DNA of 64,000 bases. Origin: Acidimicrobiia bacterium. Its GTDB lineage: Bacteria > Actinomycetota > Acidimicrobiia > Acidimicrobiales > Bin134. Position numbers and translations under genes: made by a program. Positions 30,617 through 39,570 of this stretch are shown here, piece by piece. Location: NCBI GenBank assembly GCA_022822905.1, contig JAJDYE010000012.1, positions 62,001 to 126,000 of the forward strand, read 5' to 3'. Position 1 is the stretch's first letter, and each line of letters opens with the position of its first letter. The notes under the pieces were generated by a model. It did no database searches, was not told where the DNA came from, and was given only the letters and a program-made list of their open reading frames with translations.

Positions 30617-33409
30617 CTACGATTCCGACCCAGGCGACGGCTTTTTCTTTGCCGCCCCCGACTTGGCCGCAGTCTTCTTCTTGGCCGCCCCCGACTTGGC
30701 CGCAGTCTTCTTCTTGGCCGTCCCTGACTTTGCCGTGGTCTTCTTCTTGGCCGTGGACTTGCGACGAGCCGCGGGTTTGCCGCCACCGGCAGCCACTTTG
30801 TCCCGCCGGATCTGGAGCAGCTCCGCGGCCCGCTCCACGGTGAGGGCTTCCACCGAGTCGCCCTTGCCCAGCGAGGCGTTCACTTCGCCGTCGGTCACAT
30901 AGGGGCCATAGCGGCCGTCCTTGACCACCATCGGCTTGTCGGTGGCCGGATCGGGGCCCAGGTCGCGAAGGGGTGGCTTGGCCGTCTGGCCTCGCCGCCG
31001 GCGGGGCTGGGCCAACAGCTCCAGGCACTGCTCCAGGGTGATGGTGAACAGCTGGTCTTCGGATTCGAGGCTCCGATTCTCCTTGCCCTTGCTGAGGTAC
31101 GGCCCGTAGCGCCCGTTCTGAACCACAACCTCGGTGTCGTCGGCGGGATCGATGCCCACCACCCGAGGCAGCGAAAGCACCTTGAGGGCCTCTTCCAGGG
31201 TGACCGTGTCGGGCTGCATGTCGGCCAGCAGCGATGCCCGCTTGGGCTTTTCCCCGCCGTTGGCTGGATCTTCGCCAACTTGGACATAGGGGCCGAACCG
31301 GCCGGTGCGCACAACCACCGGCAGGCCGGTTTCGGGGTCGTCGCCCAGGGTGCGATCGCCGGACGGCGCCGCGATGAAGTCCAGCGCCCGATCCAAGGTC
31401 AGCTCGTCGGGAGGCAGGTCGTCGGGAAGGCTGGCCCGGTCGTCGCCGCGCTGCACATAGGGCCCATAGCGCCCGACCCTTACCACCACCGGCTCGCCGC
31501 TTTCGTCGGCGCCGATGGGAATGGAGTTCACCGCCCGGGCGTCGATGTCGCCCAGGCGATCAGACACCGCGGTGCGAAGCCCGTACTTGGCCACACCGTG
31601 GGCAGACTTGTCGTCAAGCTCGCCATCGCCAGGCCCGAAATAGAACCTGCTCAACCAGGGAATGGACTCCCGGTCGCCTGAGGCGATGCCGTCGAGGTCA
31701 TCCTCCATGCGAGCGGTGAAGGCGTAGTCCACCAGGTTGGGAAAATGCTGCTCCAGCAGGCTGACCACCGAAAACGCGGTGAACGACGGCACCAGCGCCG
31801 AGCCTTTCTTCCACACGTAGCCACGATCGACAATGGTGTTCATGATGCTGGCGTAGGTGGACGGGCGGCCGACCCCCAGCTCCTCCAGCCTCCGCACCAG
31901 TGATGCCTCGGTATAGCGAGCCGGGGGCTGCGTGGCGTGGCCGGAGGGCGCCAGTTCCTCGATGGCCAGCGGATCACCAGCCGTCAGCGACGGCATCCGC
32001 CGCTCTGCTTCCTCCTGGTCGGCCTCGTCGTCGGTGCCCTCGGTGTACACCCGGCGGAAGCCTTCGTGGGTGATCACCGTCCCGGCTGCCGAGAATGCGG
32101 CGTCGCGTCCGTCGCGGGCTGTTCCACCGAGGTCGACGTGGACGGTCTCGCCTACCGTGTCGGTCATCTGGGAGGCCACCGTGCGCTGCCAGATCAGCTC
32201 GTAGACCTGGGCCTCCAACTTGGGCACCTCGGCCCGCACTGCCTCAGGCGAGCGGAACTGGTCGCCGGAAGGGCGGATGGCCTCATGGGCCTCTTGGGCG
32301 TTCTTGACCTTCTTGGCATAGCGGCGGGGCTCGTCGGGCAAAAAGGAAGCGCCGTAGCGATCCGAGACCACGGCTCGCGCCCCCCGCAAGGCAGTGTCCG
32401 ACAGGGTGGTGCTGTCGGTGCGCATATAGGTGATGTAGCCCTTCTCGTACAGCGACTGGGCCGCCCTCATGGCCATGGCCGCCGACAGGCGCAGCTTGCG
32501 TCCGGCCTCCTGCTGGAAGGTGGAGGTCATGAACGGCGCCGCGGGCCGGCGGCGGTAGGGCTTGACCTCTACGGCTCGCACGCTTATCTCGGCGTCGGCC
32601 AGCCCCCGGGCCAATCCGTGAGCCGCCTCCTCGTCGAGATGGACGGTGTCGGGACTGCGGAGTTGGCCGTCGCTGGCAAAGTCCTTGCCAGTGGCCACTT
32701 TGGCTCCGTCCACCGCGGTGAGCGTGGCGTTGAACGTTGGGGGATCACCGGGATCCAGTTCGCCCAGCACTCGGAATTCCGCGCTAAGGCTCCAGTAGTC
32801 GGCCGCGGTGAAGGCCATGCGCTCCCGCTCCCGCTCAACCACGATGCGGGTGGCCACGCTCTGCACCCGGCCAGCCGAGAGGCGGGGCAGCACCTTCTTC
32901 CACAGCACAGGCGACACTTCGTAGCCGTACAGCCGGTCTAACAGCCGGCGGGCCTCTTGGGCATCCACCAGGCGGCGGTCCAGATCCCGGGGGGATTCGA
33001 TGGCCTCCTGGATGGCCGACGGGGTTATCTCGTGGAACACCATCCGCTTCACGTTGACGTCGGCCTTGGGGGACAGCACTTCGAGCAGGTGCCAGGCGAT
33101 TGCCTCTCCCTCGCGGTCTTCGTCGGTGGCGAGGTACAGCTCGTCGGCCTCCTTGAGCAGCTGCTTCAGCTTGCGAATCTGAGACTTCTTGTCGGAGGGC
33201 ACCACATACAGCGGCTTGAAGTCGTTGTCGACGTCGATTCCCAAGCGGGACCACGACTCATTCCGATAGGCCGCCGGCACCTCGCTGGCGTTGCTGGGCA
33301 GATCTCTGATGTGTCCGATTGACGACTCCACCACGTAGCCGGTACCCAAATAGCCCGCGATCGTCTTGGCCTTGGCCGGAGACTCGACGATGACGAGGGC
33401 GTTGGACAC
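30617..33409 (-). CDS. topA: DNA topoisomerase I, actinobacterial type
   Basis: 930 residues. The TOPRIM start LVIVESPAKAKTIAGYLG, the DREGEAIAWH Mg2+ site and the catalytic Tyr in GYITYMRTDSTTLS are clear. The C-terminal half has four repeats of the type VVxxGRYGPYV (ending near residue 870), the TOPRIM C-terminal repeats of actinobacterial TopA, and no zinc fingers. A Lys/Ala/Thr tail (AAKKKTAAKSG) follows and should bind DNA. It relaxes negative supercoils. GTG start at 33409. First gene of the topA-MFS-tmk-holB operon. Confidence 0.93.
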   Translation of the reverse strand: MSNALVIVESPAKAKTIAGYLGTGYVVESSIGHIRDLPSNASEVPAAYRNESWSRLGIDVDNDFKPLYVVPSDKKSQIRKLKQLLKEADELYLATDEDREGEAIAWHLLEVLSPKADVNVKRMVFHEITPSAIQEAIESPRDLDRRLVDAQEARRLLDRLYGYEVSPVLWKKVLPRLSAGRVQSVATRIVVERERERMAFTAADYWSLSAEFRVLGELDPGDPPTFNATLTAVDGAKVATGKDFASDGQLRSPDTVHLDEEAAHGLARGLADAEISVRAVEVKPYRRRPAAPFMTSTFQQEAGRKLRLSAAMAMRAAQSLYEKGYITYMRTDSTTLSDTALRGARAVVSDRYGASFLPDEPRRYAKKVKNAQEAHEAIRPSGDQFRSPEAVRAEVPKLEAQVYELIWQRTVASQMTDTVGETVHVDLGGTARDGRDAAFSAAGTVITHEGFRRVYTEGTDDEADQEEAERRMPSLTAGDPLAIEELAPSGHATQPPARYTEASLVRRLEELGVGRPSTYASIMNTIVDRGYVWKKGSALVPSFTAFSVVSLLEQHFPNLVDYAFTARMEDDLDGIASGDRESIPWLSRFYFGPGDGELDDKSAHGVAKYGLRTAVSDRLGDIDARAVNSIPIGADESGEPVVVRVGRYGPYVQRGDDRASLPDDLPPDELTLDRALDFIAAPSGDRTLGDDPETGLPVVVRTGRFGPYVQVGEDPANGGEKPKRASLLADMQPDTVTLEEALKVLSLPRVVGIDPADDTEVVVQNGRYGPYLSKGKENRSLESEDQLFTITLEQCLELLAQPRRRRGQTAKPPLRDLGPDPATDKPMVVKDGRYGPYVTDGEVNASLGKGDSVEALTVERAAELLQIRRDKVAAGGGKPAARRKSTAKKKTTAKSGTAKKKTAAKSGAAKKKTAAKSGAAKKKPSPGSES
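30645..30760 (-). repeat. 33-bp tandem repeats encoding the TopA Lys-rich tail
   Basis: About three units of 33 bases, the first two nearly identical (ttcttggccgcccccgactt with ggccgcagtcttc), encode AAKKKTAAKSG. Such repeats may change number between strains and so change the length of the DNA-binding tail. Confidence 0.75.
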
Positions 33410-33482
33410 GGGGAGAAAGTAGGGGGTGGGAGGGAGTGGTTGTCAAACAGACCCTAAACCCAATCGGGCACAGTTCTGGGGA

Positions 33483-34820
33483 TCAGGTCTTGTCTGCGTA
33501 CTTCGGGCGGGGCTCAGTACGGGACAAAATCACCAGGCCGACAACCGCGGCGATCAGCGATCCCACCAGAATGCCGATCCTGGACTCATCGGCGATGGAA
33601 TCATCGGTGAAGGCCAAGCGAGAGATGAAGAGCGACACGGTGAAGCCGATGCCGGCCACCATGGCCAGCCCCACCATGTGGCTACCAGCCAGCGACTTGG
33701 GAATGGTGACCCATCCCAACCGGTGGGCGATCCATGAGAACAACGAGATGCCCGCGGTCTTGCCCACCACCAGCCCGATCACCACTCCCAGTGTCACCGG
33801 TGAGGTAACCGCATCGGAGAGCACTTCTCCAGAAAGCTCAACCCCGGCGGCGGACAGAGCAAAGAGAGGAATGATGATGTAGCCGGCGATGGGATGGAGC
33901 AGCTCTTCAATCCGCAGACTGACGGGCTGAGACTCTCGGATGTGGAATCCCACCCGGCGCACATCGTCGGTGTGTATGTGATCTTGCATCTGGAGCCAAT
34001 TCGCCCAGCGGCGAGCCTCGTCTTCCGACTGGAGGGGCTTGGCCGGCGTGACCAGACCGAGGATCACTCCGGCAATGGTGGCGTGAACGCCTGATTCATA
34101 TACGGCCAGCCAGAAGGCCACCCCGATCACGATGTACACCGGCAGATACCAAACATGGAGTCGGCGGAGGACGAGAATGCCCGCCAGCAGTATGGCGGCG
34201 GTGAGCAGCCAGTTGCTCGAGAGATCACTGGTGTAGAAGATGGCGATCACCAGAATCGCGCCGATGTCGTCCACGATGGCCAGCGTCAGCAGGAACACCT
34301 TCATCTGTCGAGAAATGCGATTGCCCAGCAGCGATAGGACGCCTATGGCAAAGGCGATGTCGGTGGCCATTGGGATTCCCCAGCCGTCTTGACCCGGTCC
34401 TCCGGCATTGAAGGCGAAGTAGACGAGGGCAGGCACCACCATGCCGCCGAGCGCGGCCACCGCGGGCAGCGCGGCGAAGCGGGGATCCCGGAGCTGGCCG
34501 GTTACCAGCTCCCGTTTGATCTCCAGCCCGATCACGAAGAAGAACACGGCCATCAGGCCGTCTTGAACGATGTGCTCGAGGTTCTGCGCAAAGTGGTAGT
34601 CGCCTACCGAGAACGTCACGTAGGTGTGCCAGAAGTCGTAGTAGGAGTCCTGCCATGGTGAGTTGACCCAGACGAGGGCGACCACGGTGGCGATGAGCAT
34701 GAGAACGCCGCCGGCGGCTTCGATGGCCGCGAAATGGAGAATGGGACGGCCGATGAATCGAGCCAACCGACTTTGGCCACCCAGGAAGGTCAGATCGCTG
34801 AGAGGGTTTTTCTCAGCCAT
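33483..34820 (-). CDS. nhaA: Na+/H+ antiporter NhaA
   Basis: 445 residues with 11-12 transmembrane helices. GLEIKRELVTGQL, IPMATDIAFAIGVLSLLG and LAIVDDIGAILVIAIFYT contain the family's ion-binding Asp pair and the helix-IV Thr-Asp. It exchanges internal Na+ for external protons. ATG 34820 overlaps the stop of the RsbW-like gene by 8 bases and is preferred over longer starts. Last gene of a leftward group with the partner-switch genes, so its expression is tied to them. Confidence 0.9.
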   Translation of the reverse strand: MAEKNPLSDLTFLGGQSRLARFIGRPILHFAAIEAAGGVLMLIATVVALVWVNSPWQDSYYDFWHTYVTFSVGDYHFAQNLEHIVQDGLMAVFFFVIGLEIKRELVTGQLRDPRFAALPAVAALGGMVVPALVYFAFNAGGPGQDGWGIPMATDIAFAIGVLSLLGNRISRQMKVFLLTLAIVDDIGAILVIAIFYTSDLSSNWLLTAAILLAGILVLRRLHVWYLPVYIVIGVAFWLAVYESGVHATIAGVILGLVTPAKPLQSEDEARRWANWLQMQDHIHTDDVRRVGFHIRESQPVSLRIEELLHPIAGYIIIPLFALSAAGVELSGEVLSDAVTSPVTLGVVIGLVVGKTAGISLFSWIAHRLGWVTIPKSLAGSHMVGLAMVAGIGFTVSLFISRLAFTDDSIADESRIGILVGSLIAAVVGLVILSRTEPRPKYADKT

Positions 34821-35262
34821 CGGAGTTGTTGGAGGAGAGGTGGATAGCCAAAGAGACCTCGGTTCCATCGGGCCCGCTGTGAATCTCGACATCGTCGGAG
34901 AGCACCCGCATGAGATAGATGCCCAAACCCCGCTCGAAATTCAAGCGGCTGGGATCGTCGGGCTCGGGGAGAACCTGAATCTGATCGGGGTAGAAGCCAA
35001 AGCCCCGATCAGTGATATGGAACTCAAGCCGGTCATCGGTGATCGTGCAGCGAATGTGAATGGAATCGTCACGACAGGCTCGGGCATGGGCTTCAATGGC
35101 GTTGGTGGTGGCCTCGGAGACAGCCACCTTGAAGTCTTCGATGCGCTCCCGACTTAGGGTTGAGTCCATCTCGGCCGCCTCCACCACCAACGATCGAACC
35201 AGCGAAAGGTATTCGGGGCGAGCTGGAATCTCGAAGTCGAAGCGGGCCGGATCGGATGTCAT
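34813..35262 (-). CDS. RsbW/SpoIIAB-like anti-sigma factor (HATPase serine kinase)
   Basis: 149 residues. The GHKL ATPase motifs are present: N-box VSEATTNAIEAH with Glu and Asn, G1 DRGFGFYPDQI and G2 GLGIYLMRVLSDDVE. These proteins bind a sigma factor or phosphorylate the STAS antagonist. ATG 35262 overlaps the STAS stop (ATGA), and its stop overlaps nhaA. No sigma factor gene lies in the group, so the target is elsewhere, possibly none. Confidence 0.85.
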   Translation of the reverse strand: MTSDPARFDFEIPARPEYLSLVRSLVVEAAEMDSTLSRERIEDFKVAVSEATTNAIEAHARACRDDSIHIRCTITDDRLEFHITDRGFGFYPDQIQVLPEPDDPSRLNFERGLGIYLMRVLSDDVEIHSGPDGTEVSLAIHLSSNNSDG

Positions 35263-35603
35263 GAGCTGGAGTCCTCAATGGCCGCCGAGACCGAGTCGAA
35301 CACATCCAGAACGCGGTCGAGTCGAGTGAGCTCGATCAGGTCGGCGAGCCGGGTGCCCGCCATCACCAGCCGAATGTCTCCCCCGGCACTTCGCACTCGC
35401 TTGGCCCCGCCCATGAGCACGCCCAGCCCGGTGGAATCGATGAAGTCCACCCCGGAGAGATCGATCACCACGTTCTGCGCCCCGGCGCCGATCACCGCCA
35501 ACAGCCGTTGGCGGAAGCGAGGCGCAGTGGCCATGTCGATCTCGCCGGTGACCGTCAGAACTTCCCATGGCCCGTGTGAGGCAACGGTGACACCAAATTC
35601 CAC
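35259..35603 (-). CDS. STAS anti-sigma factor antagonist (RsbV-like)
   Basis: 114 residues of STAS fold. VVIDLSGVDFIDSTGLGVLMG carries the phosphorylatable Ser followed by TGLG. It would be phosphorylated by the RsbW-like kinase next to it and release the kinase's target when dephosphorylated. GTG start at 35603. A second STAS gene, without its own kinase, is at 49036. Confidence 0.87.
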   Translation of the reverse strand: MEFGVTVASHGPWEVLTVTGEIDMATAPRFRQRLLAVIGAGAQNVVIDLSGVDFIDSTGLGVLMGGAKRVRSAGGDIRLVMAGTRLADLIELTRLDRVLDVFDSVSAAIEDSSS

Positions 35604-35650
35604 GAAATATCAGACTAGTTGGATGCAGATCCCGTTTCTGTCAGCGGCAT

Positions 35651-36049
35651 TTATTCCACCCGGACGGTCAAGGTCTCTTGGATGGTCACGGAGGGAAACA
35701 GGCGGCCAACGATGGGCACGGCGGGTTCGGGGCGATAGGCCACCGTCACCCGAATCAGGCCGCCAGTAGTGCGACTCCCAGCAGTTTCCACTTGCAATCG
35801 GCTCGCATCCAGCCCGGTGGCGGCCACCGCGGCGGCCCGAGCCACCTCGGTGGTGGGATCGACCGCCGCAGCTCGGGCTGCTTCCCGGGCGGCGTGGACC
35901 ACCAGAACGTGGTCGCGCACCAGCAAGCCGACCTGCACCAACACCAATGCCACCGCCAAGATCAGGGGCAGTACCAGCGCGGTCTCCACCGCGGCCTGAC
36001 CCCGGTCGCGAGGCGGCAAACCCGCATCCAACCGGGCGTTTGCCGCCAC
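35651..36049 (-). CDS. TadE-family pilus protein
   Basis: 132 residues. PRDRGQAAVETALVLPLILAVALVLV is the TadE/TadG N-terminus: a type IV-like cleavage site after Gly with Glu at +5, then a single hydrophobic helix. The rest is a small extracellular beta domain ending VTIQETLTVRVE. It is probably a minor or pseudo-pilin of the Tad pilus. GTG start at 36049, last gene of the pilus group. Confidence 0.82.
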   Translation of the reverse strand: MAANARLDAGLPPRDRGQAAVETALVLPLILAVALVLVQVGLLVRDHVLVVHAAREAARAAAVDPTTEVARAAAVAATGLDASRLQVETAGSRTTGGLIRVTVAYRPEPAVPIVGRLFPSVTIQETLTVRVE

Positions 36050-36052
36050 CGA

Positions 36053-36259
36053 TCAGCCAACGAGGCCGGTGATGTGGCGAAATACGGCGTCGAGAAGGTT
36101 TCCGATGCGGTTGGTTTTGGTGACCCAGGACACGAGGAGCATGGCCACCGCGGCAGCCCCCAAAAGGATGAGGGCATACTCGGCCGTGGCCTGACCACGG
36201 TCGGGCCGCAGTCGGGCCAGCCACGATTGCAGGGCGAGCAGCCATCGAAGCAAAGTCAT
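36053..36259 (-). CDS. DUF4244 Flp-type pilin
   Basis: 68 residues. DRGQATAEYALILLGAAAVAML has the Flp pilin site, Gly then QATAEY with Glu at +5 and Tyr at +6, and one hydrophobic helix. A 20-residue N-terminal leader precedes it and a short tail follows. This is the likely major pilin subunit, cleaved by a prepilin peptidase not present here. ATG at 36259, 3 bases before the TadE gene. Confidence 0.82.
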   Translation of the reverse strand: MTLLRWLLALQSWLARLRPDRGQATAEYALILLGAAAVAMLLVSWVTKTNRIGNLLDAVFRHITGLVG

Positions 36260-36308
36260 TCGGAGTACCTGTTCGGGATGGACGCGGTGGGGGAAGTGGG
36301 TGCTCTGG

Positions 36309-37049
36309 TCATCGACGCAACACGGTCAAGGTCTCGGCCAGCACCGGAGCCAAGGTGAGGAGGATGAACGCGGGCAGAATGCAAGACACCAAAGGCAGCA
36401 GCAGCCGCAGGGGCAGTCGACGAGCTTGCTCTTCAGCCCGGCGGCGGCGCAGGAGGCGGCTGTCGACGGCCAGTTGCTCCAGGGCGGGCTCCAACTCGGT
36501 GCCGTAGCGATCGCCGTCGATCAGCACCCTGGCCAATGGGCGCACCGGCTCGCCCACGCGGTCGGGAAGCGGCTCCAGGGCATCGGCCAGGCGCATCCCG
36601 CTGTGGGCCCGCTGAACGGCCTCGGCCAGTCCGAGTCCCACTGGACCGCGGAGACGCTCCCCCACCGCGGCCACCGCAAGATGGACATTGAGCCCCGAGG
36701 AGACGGCCAGACGGAGCAGGTCGATGGCTTCGGGAAGCTCTTCGATGATCTCAGCCTGCTTCCGGCGATGCCGTTGGGCCCGTCGGCGGTGAGGAGTGAT
36801 CCATACCAGCAATCCCATACCCACCCCCAGCACCGGATGGACGGCCAATGCGATCACGGCGGCCAGTGCGAACCCGACAGTGGGAGCGGCGAGCACCGAG
36901 TGGGCCCGCGGTCGGCTCGGAGAGGGAGACCGGACTTGTCGAGGCCGCCGGTGCCAACCCCACAGCACCACCACGGCCGTCCACAGCAACCCCAGAGCGA
37001 TCGGTAGCGCCACTTCGCTCGCGAACCCCAGAACAGCCAGTAGCGCCAT
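36309..37049 (-). CDS. TadC-like type II secretion system F protein
   Basis: 246 residues with N- and C-terminal transmembrane helices around a cytoplasmic helical block (IIEELPEAIDLLRLAVSSGLN, VHLAVAAVGERLRGPVG). This is the GspF domain that anchors the pilus ATPase at the membrane. ATG 37049 lies one base after the stop of the previous gene. Longer reading frames overlap the TadB gene and are rejected. Confidence 0.8.
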   Translation of the reverse strand: MALLAVLGFASEVALPIALGLLWTAVVVLWGWHRRPRQVRSPSPSRPRAHSVLAAPTVGFALAAVIALAVHPVLGVGMGLLVWITPHRRRAQRHRRKQAEIIEELPEAIDLLRLAVSSGLNVHLAVAAVGERLRGPVGLGLAEAVQRAHSGMRLADALEPLPDRVGEPVRPLARVLIDGDRYGTELEPALEQLAVDSRLLRRRRAEEQARRLPLRLLLPLVSCILPAFILLTLAPVLAETLTVLRR

Positions 37050-37050
37050 C

Positions 37051-37821
37051 TCACTCCCGGGCGTTGACAATCCGGCGCATCCACAGCGCGCCGACTGCAT
37101 CGAGGCCCAAACCGAGGGCGAGGATTGCCAGGCCGAGGCGGGTGGTGAACAAGAAACCGGCCGTATGGTCGCCCACGCCAGCCGACAAGAGCATGAACCC
37201 GAGGGGCAGAGCGGCGATCATCATGGCCGACACCCGGGCCTGCGACGTGAGCGAGCGCACCTCCAACTCAAGCGCCGCCCGATCCCGGAGAGTGGCCGCC
37301 ACTCCGTCGATAGCCCGAGCCCGGGCCCCGCCCGCGGTGGCAGCGAACGCCATTGCCGCCGCGGCCAGGCCCGCACCGCTGTCGGGCCGCCGACTGGCCC
37401 AGCGGTCGAATACGTCGGCGCTGCGAAGCCCTCGGCGAAGCTCATCGGCCAGCGGCACCACCTCTTGGTGCAGCGGGGGCGGAGTGCTGGTGGCGGCTTC
37501 CACCGCGGCGGGACCGAGCTGCAATCCGGTCCGCAACCCCCGAGCGATGGCCTCCAAGAAGCCGGGGAGTTGCGCTTCGATCATCCGGTGGCGACGATGG
37601 CGATTGGCCCTCAGCGCCCCCAAAGCGACGGCGATGCCCACAACAACACCAATGCACGCACCGACAACACCCGCCTGGATCGCACCGAAACCGGCACCCA
37701 GGAGGGCCACCGCTCCCAATCCCCTCCAGACTTGGGTCGAGGTCAGGCTCAGACCAGCTTGGACCGCCATGGCTTGCACCCGCTCGGCCACCCCGGCCAG
37801 ACCTGCTCGAGCCTCGGTCAT
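37051..37821 (-). CDS. TadB-like type II secretion system F protein
   Basis: 256 residues. Hydrophobic N-terminal helices (ALLGAGFGAIQAGVVGACIG), the GspF pattern LPGFLEAIARGLRTGLQLGPA and a final pair of helices (MMIAALPLGFMLLSAGVG). It partners TadC as the inner-membrane platform. ATG 37821 overlaps the TadA stop (ATGA). Confidence 0.82.
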   Translation of the reverse strand: MTEARAGLAGVAERVQAMAVQAGLSLTSTQVWRGLGAVALLGAGFGAIQAGVVGACIGVVVGIAVALGALRANRHRRHRMIEAQLPGFLEAIARGLRTGLQLGPAAVEAATSTPPPLHQEVVPLADELRRGLRSADVFDRWASRRPDSGAGLAAAAMAFAATAGGARARAIDGVAATLRDRAALELEVRSLTSQARVSAMMIAALPLGFMLLSAGVGDHTAGFLFTTRLGLAILALGLGLDAVGALWMRRIVNARE

Positions 37822-38834
37822 TGGTCAAGCCACTGGGGATCGGGATCGGCAGCGTCAGGCACTCGGGCTCTGACCGAGGGCAGGCTGTGCAATTGAAACT
37901 CGTCGGCGATCGGGCACAACCGGGGCCGGCTGCCGTCGCCAGAGCGGTCGATTTCGGCCAGCGAAGTGATGCGGCGCTGGCCTTGCGGGCGACGGGCAAC
38001 ATGGACCACCAGATCCACCGCCGCAGTGATCTGCTCTCGCACTGCGCCTAGGGGCACAGCCCCGCCATCGAGGAGCACCATGGTCTCCAGCCGGCTGACG
38101 GCGTCGGCCGGGCTGTTGGCATGGCAGGTGGAAAGCGACCCCTCGTGGCCGGTGTTCATGGCCTGGAGCATGTCGAGGGTTTCCGCTCCCCGGACTTCTC
38201 CCACGATGATGCGGTCGGGCCTCATCCGCAGGGCGTTGCGCACCAGTTGGCGGATGGAGACCGGCGCCACACCGTCGACATCCACCGGCCGAGCCTCAAG
38301 GCGCACGACGTGGTCGCTGCCCAGAGCCAGTTCGGCGGCATCCTCCACCGTGACCACGCGTTCGCCCGGGGGGATGGATACGGCCAGCGCATTCAACAGG
38401 GTGGTTTTGCCCGCCCCCGCGCCGCCCGAAACCACCAGATTGCAGCGAGCGGCCACGGCCCACCGCAGCGCCGCCACCACTCCCGGAGGGGCGAACTCCT
38501 CCAGGGGAACCGGGCGGACCGAGAAGCGGCGAATGGTCACATAGGGGCCGTCCACCGCCACCGGCGGGACCACGGCGTTGAGGCGAGAGCCGTCGGGGAG
38601 TCGAGCGTCCACCATCGGTGAGCTGCGGTCGATTCGACGGCCCAACGGTGCCACCGTCTGCTCGATGAGCAGTTCGATGGTCTCGGTGTCCAAGATCGTG
38701 TTGGTGGTCTCCAAGCGGCCGCGACGCTCGATCCACACCGGTCCAGGGCCGTTCACCATGATCTCCGACACCGACGGATCTCGCAGGAACGGCTCAATGG
38801 CCTCCTTGCCGCCCCCACTGCGACTCCAGACCAC
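37818..38834 (-). CDS. TadA/CpaF-family pilus assembly ATPase
   Basis: 338 residues. Walker A SGGAGAGKTTLL, Walker B RIIVGEVRGAE with the Asp-box VEDAAEL and the His-box STCHANSPADAVSR are complete. It powers Flp pilus assembly as a hexamer. The short N-terminal domain is typical of Gram-positive members. GTG start at 38834, three bases after the TadZ-like gene stop. Confidence 0.9.
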   Translation of the reverse strand: MVWSRSGGGKEAIEPFLRDPSVSEIMVNGPGPVWIERRGRLETTNTILDTETIELLIEQTVAPLGRRIDRSSPMVDARLPDGSRLNAVVPPVAVDGPYVTIRRFSVRPVPLEEFAPPGVVAALRWAVAARCNLVVSGGAGAGKTTLLNALAVSIPPGERVVTVEDAAELALGSDHVVRLEARPVDVDGVAPVSIRQLVRNALRMRPDRIIVGEVRGAETLDMLQAMNTGHEGSLSTCHANSPADAVSRLETMVLLDGGAVPLGAVREQITAAVDLVVHVARRPQGQRRITSLAEIDRSGDGSRPRLCPIADEFQLHSLPSVRARVPDAADPDPQWLDQ

Positions 38835-38837
38835 CGT

Positions 38838-39515
38838 TCAGAGCTCCTCGGTGATACGGCCGAGCACCTTGATCGCACCCTTGGGCACCCGTGTCCTCAA
38901 CATCCCGGCATCCACCGCTCGAGCGATGTCGGGGTCGACGGCCACGGTGGCGAGCACCGGCGCGCCGATGGCCCGCTCGCAATCAGATCGGGTCAGGGCC
39001 CGGCCAGCCTCGGCCACTAGCACCACCCCACTGGGCCGGACCGAGAGCGACACCGTGCGGCGCAGAGCCAGATAACACGCCCGGGTAACCAGCACCGACC
39101 GATCGGCCTCAGCGGCCAACCGCCAGCGAAGCTCGTGGTCTGAACCAAGGTCAGACGCCTCCCCTTTGGCCGTCAACACCCCCGCGTCCACCACCACTAC
39201 GGCACCGGAGGCCAGCCAATCCACGAGCTCGTCGGCCCTTCGAGCGCTCAGCGGCCCCTGGCCCCGGGGAAGCAACGACAGGTTGGGGGTCAGCTCCTCA
39301 AGCACCCGCTCCAGCGAACAGGGGGCGAGGTCGCTGCTCAGCCACTGAGCCAGACCCGACACGGGCTCGGCGCTGCCGAACACCGCGGGCAGATCACCGC
39401 ACAGGTCGACGAGCAGAACGGGCCGGTCGCGATCTTGGGCGGCATGTAAGCTAACAAGAGCCGCGATCACCGTTGTGCCCGAACCCCCCTTGGTTGACCA
39501 ACAGGTCACCAGCAT
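38838..39515 (-). CDS. TadZ/CpaE-like ATPase
   Basis: 225 residues. The deviant Walker A KGGSGTTVIAA near 9-19 and the following LLVDLCGDLPAVFG are those of MinD-like CpaE/TadZ proteins that place the pilus machinery at the cell pole. It lacks the usual N-terminal receiver-like domain and is shorter than classical CpaE. First gene of the leftward pilus group; divergent from the ABC permease at 39571. Confidence 0.75.
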   Translation of the reverse strand: MLVTCWSTKGGSGTTVIAALVSLHAAQDRDRPVLLVDLCGDLPAVFGSAEPVSGLAQWLSSDLAPCSLERVLEELTPNLSLLPRGQGPLSARRADELVDWLASGAVVVVDAGVLTAKGEASDLGSDHELRWRLAAEADRSVLVTRACYLALRRTVSLSVRPSGVVLVAEAGRALTRSDCERAIGAPVLATVAVDPDIARAVDAGMLRTRVPKGAIKVLGRITEEL

Positions 39516-39570
39516 GAAAACCTCCGCGAGTTGATCGCTTCGGCGAACAGAGGGGAACTCAGAACAATCT

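Noticed and set aside
31937..32941. 334-residue frame antisense to topA
   Set aside because: Shadow of topA with no independent support.
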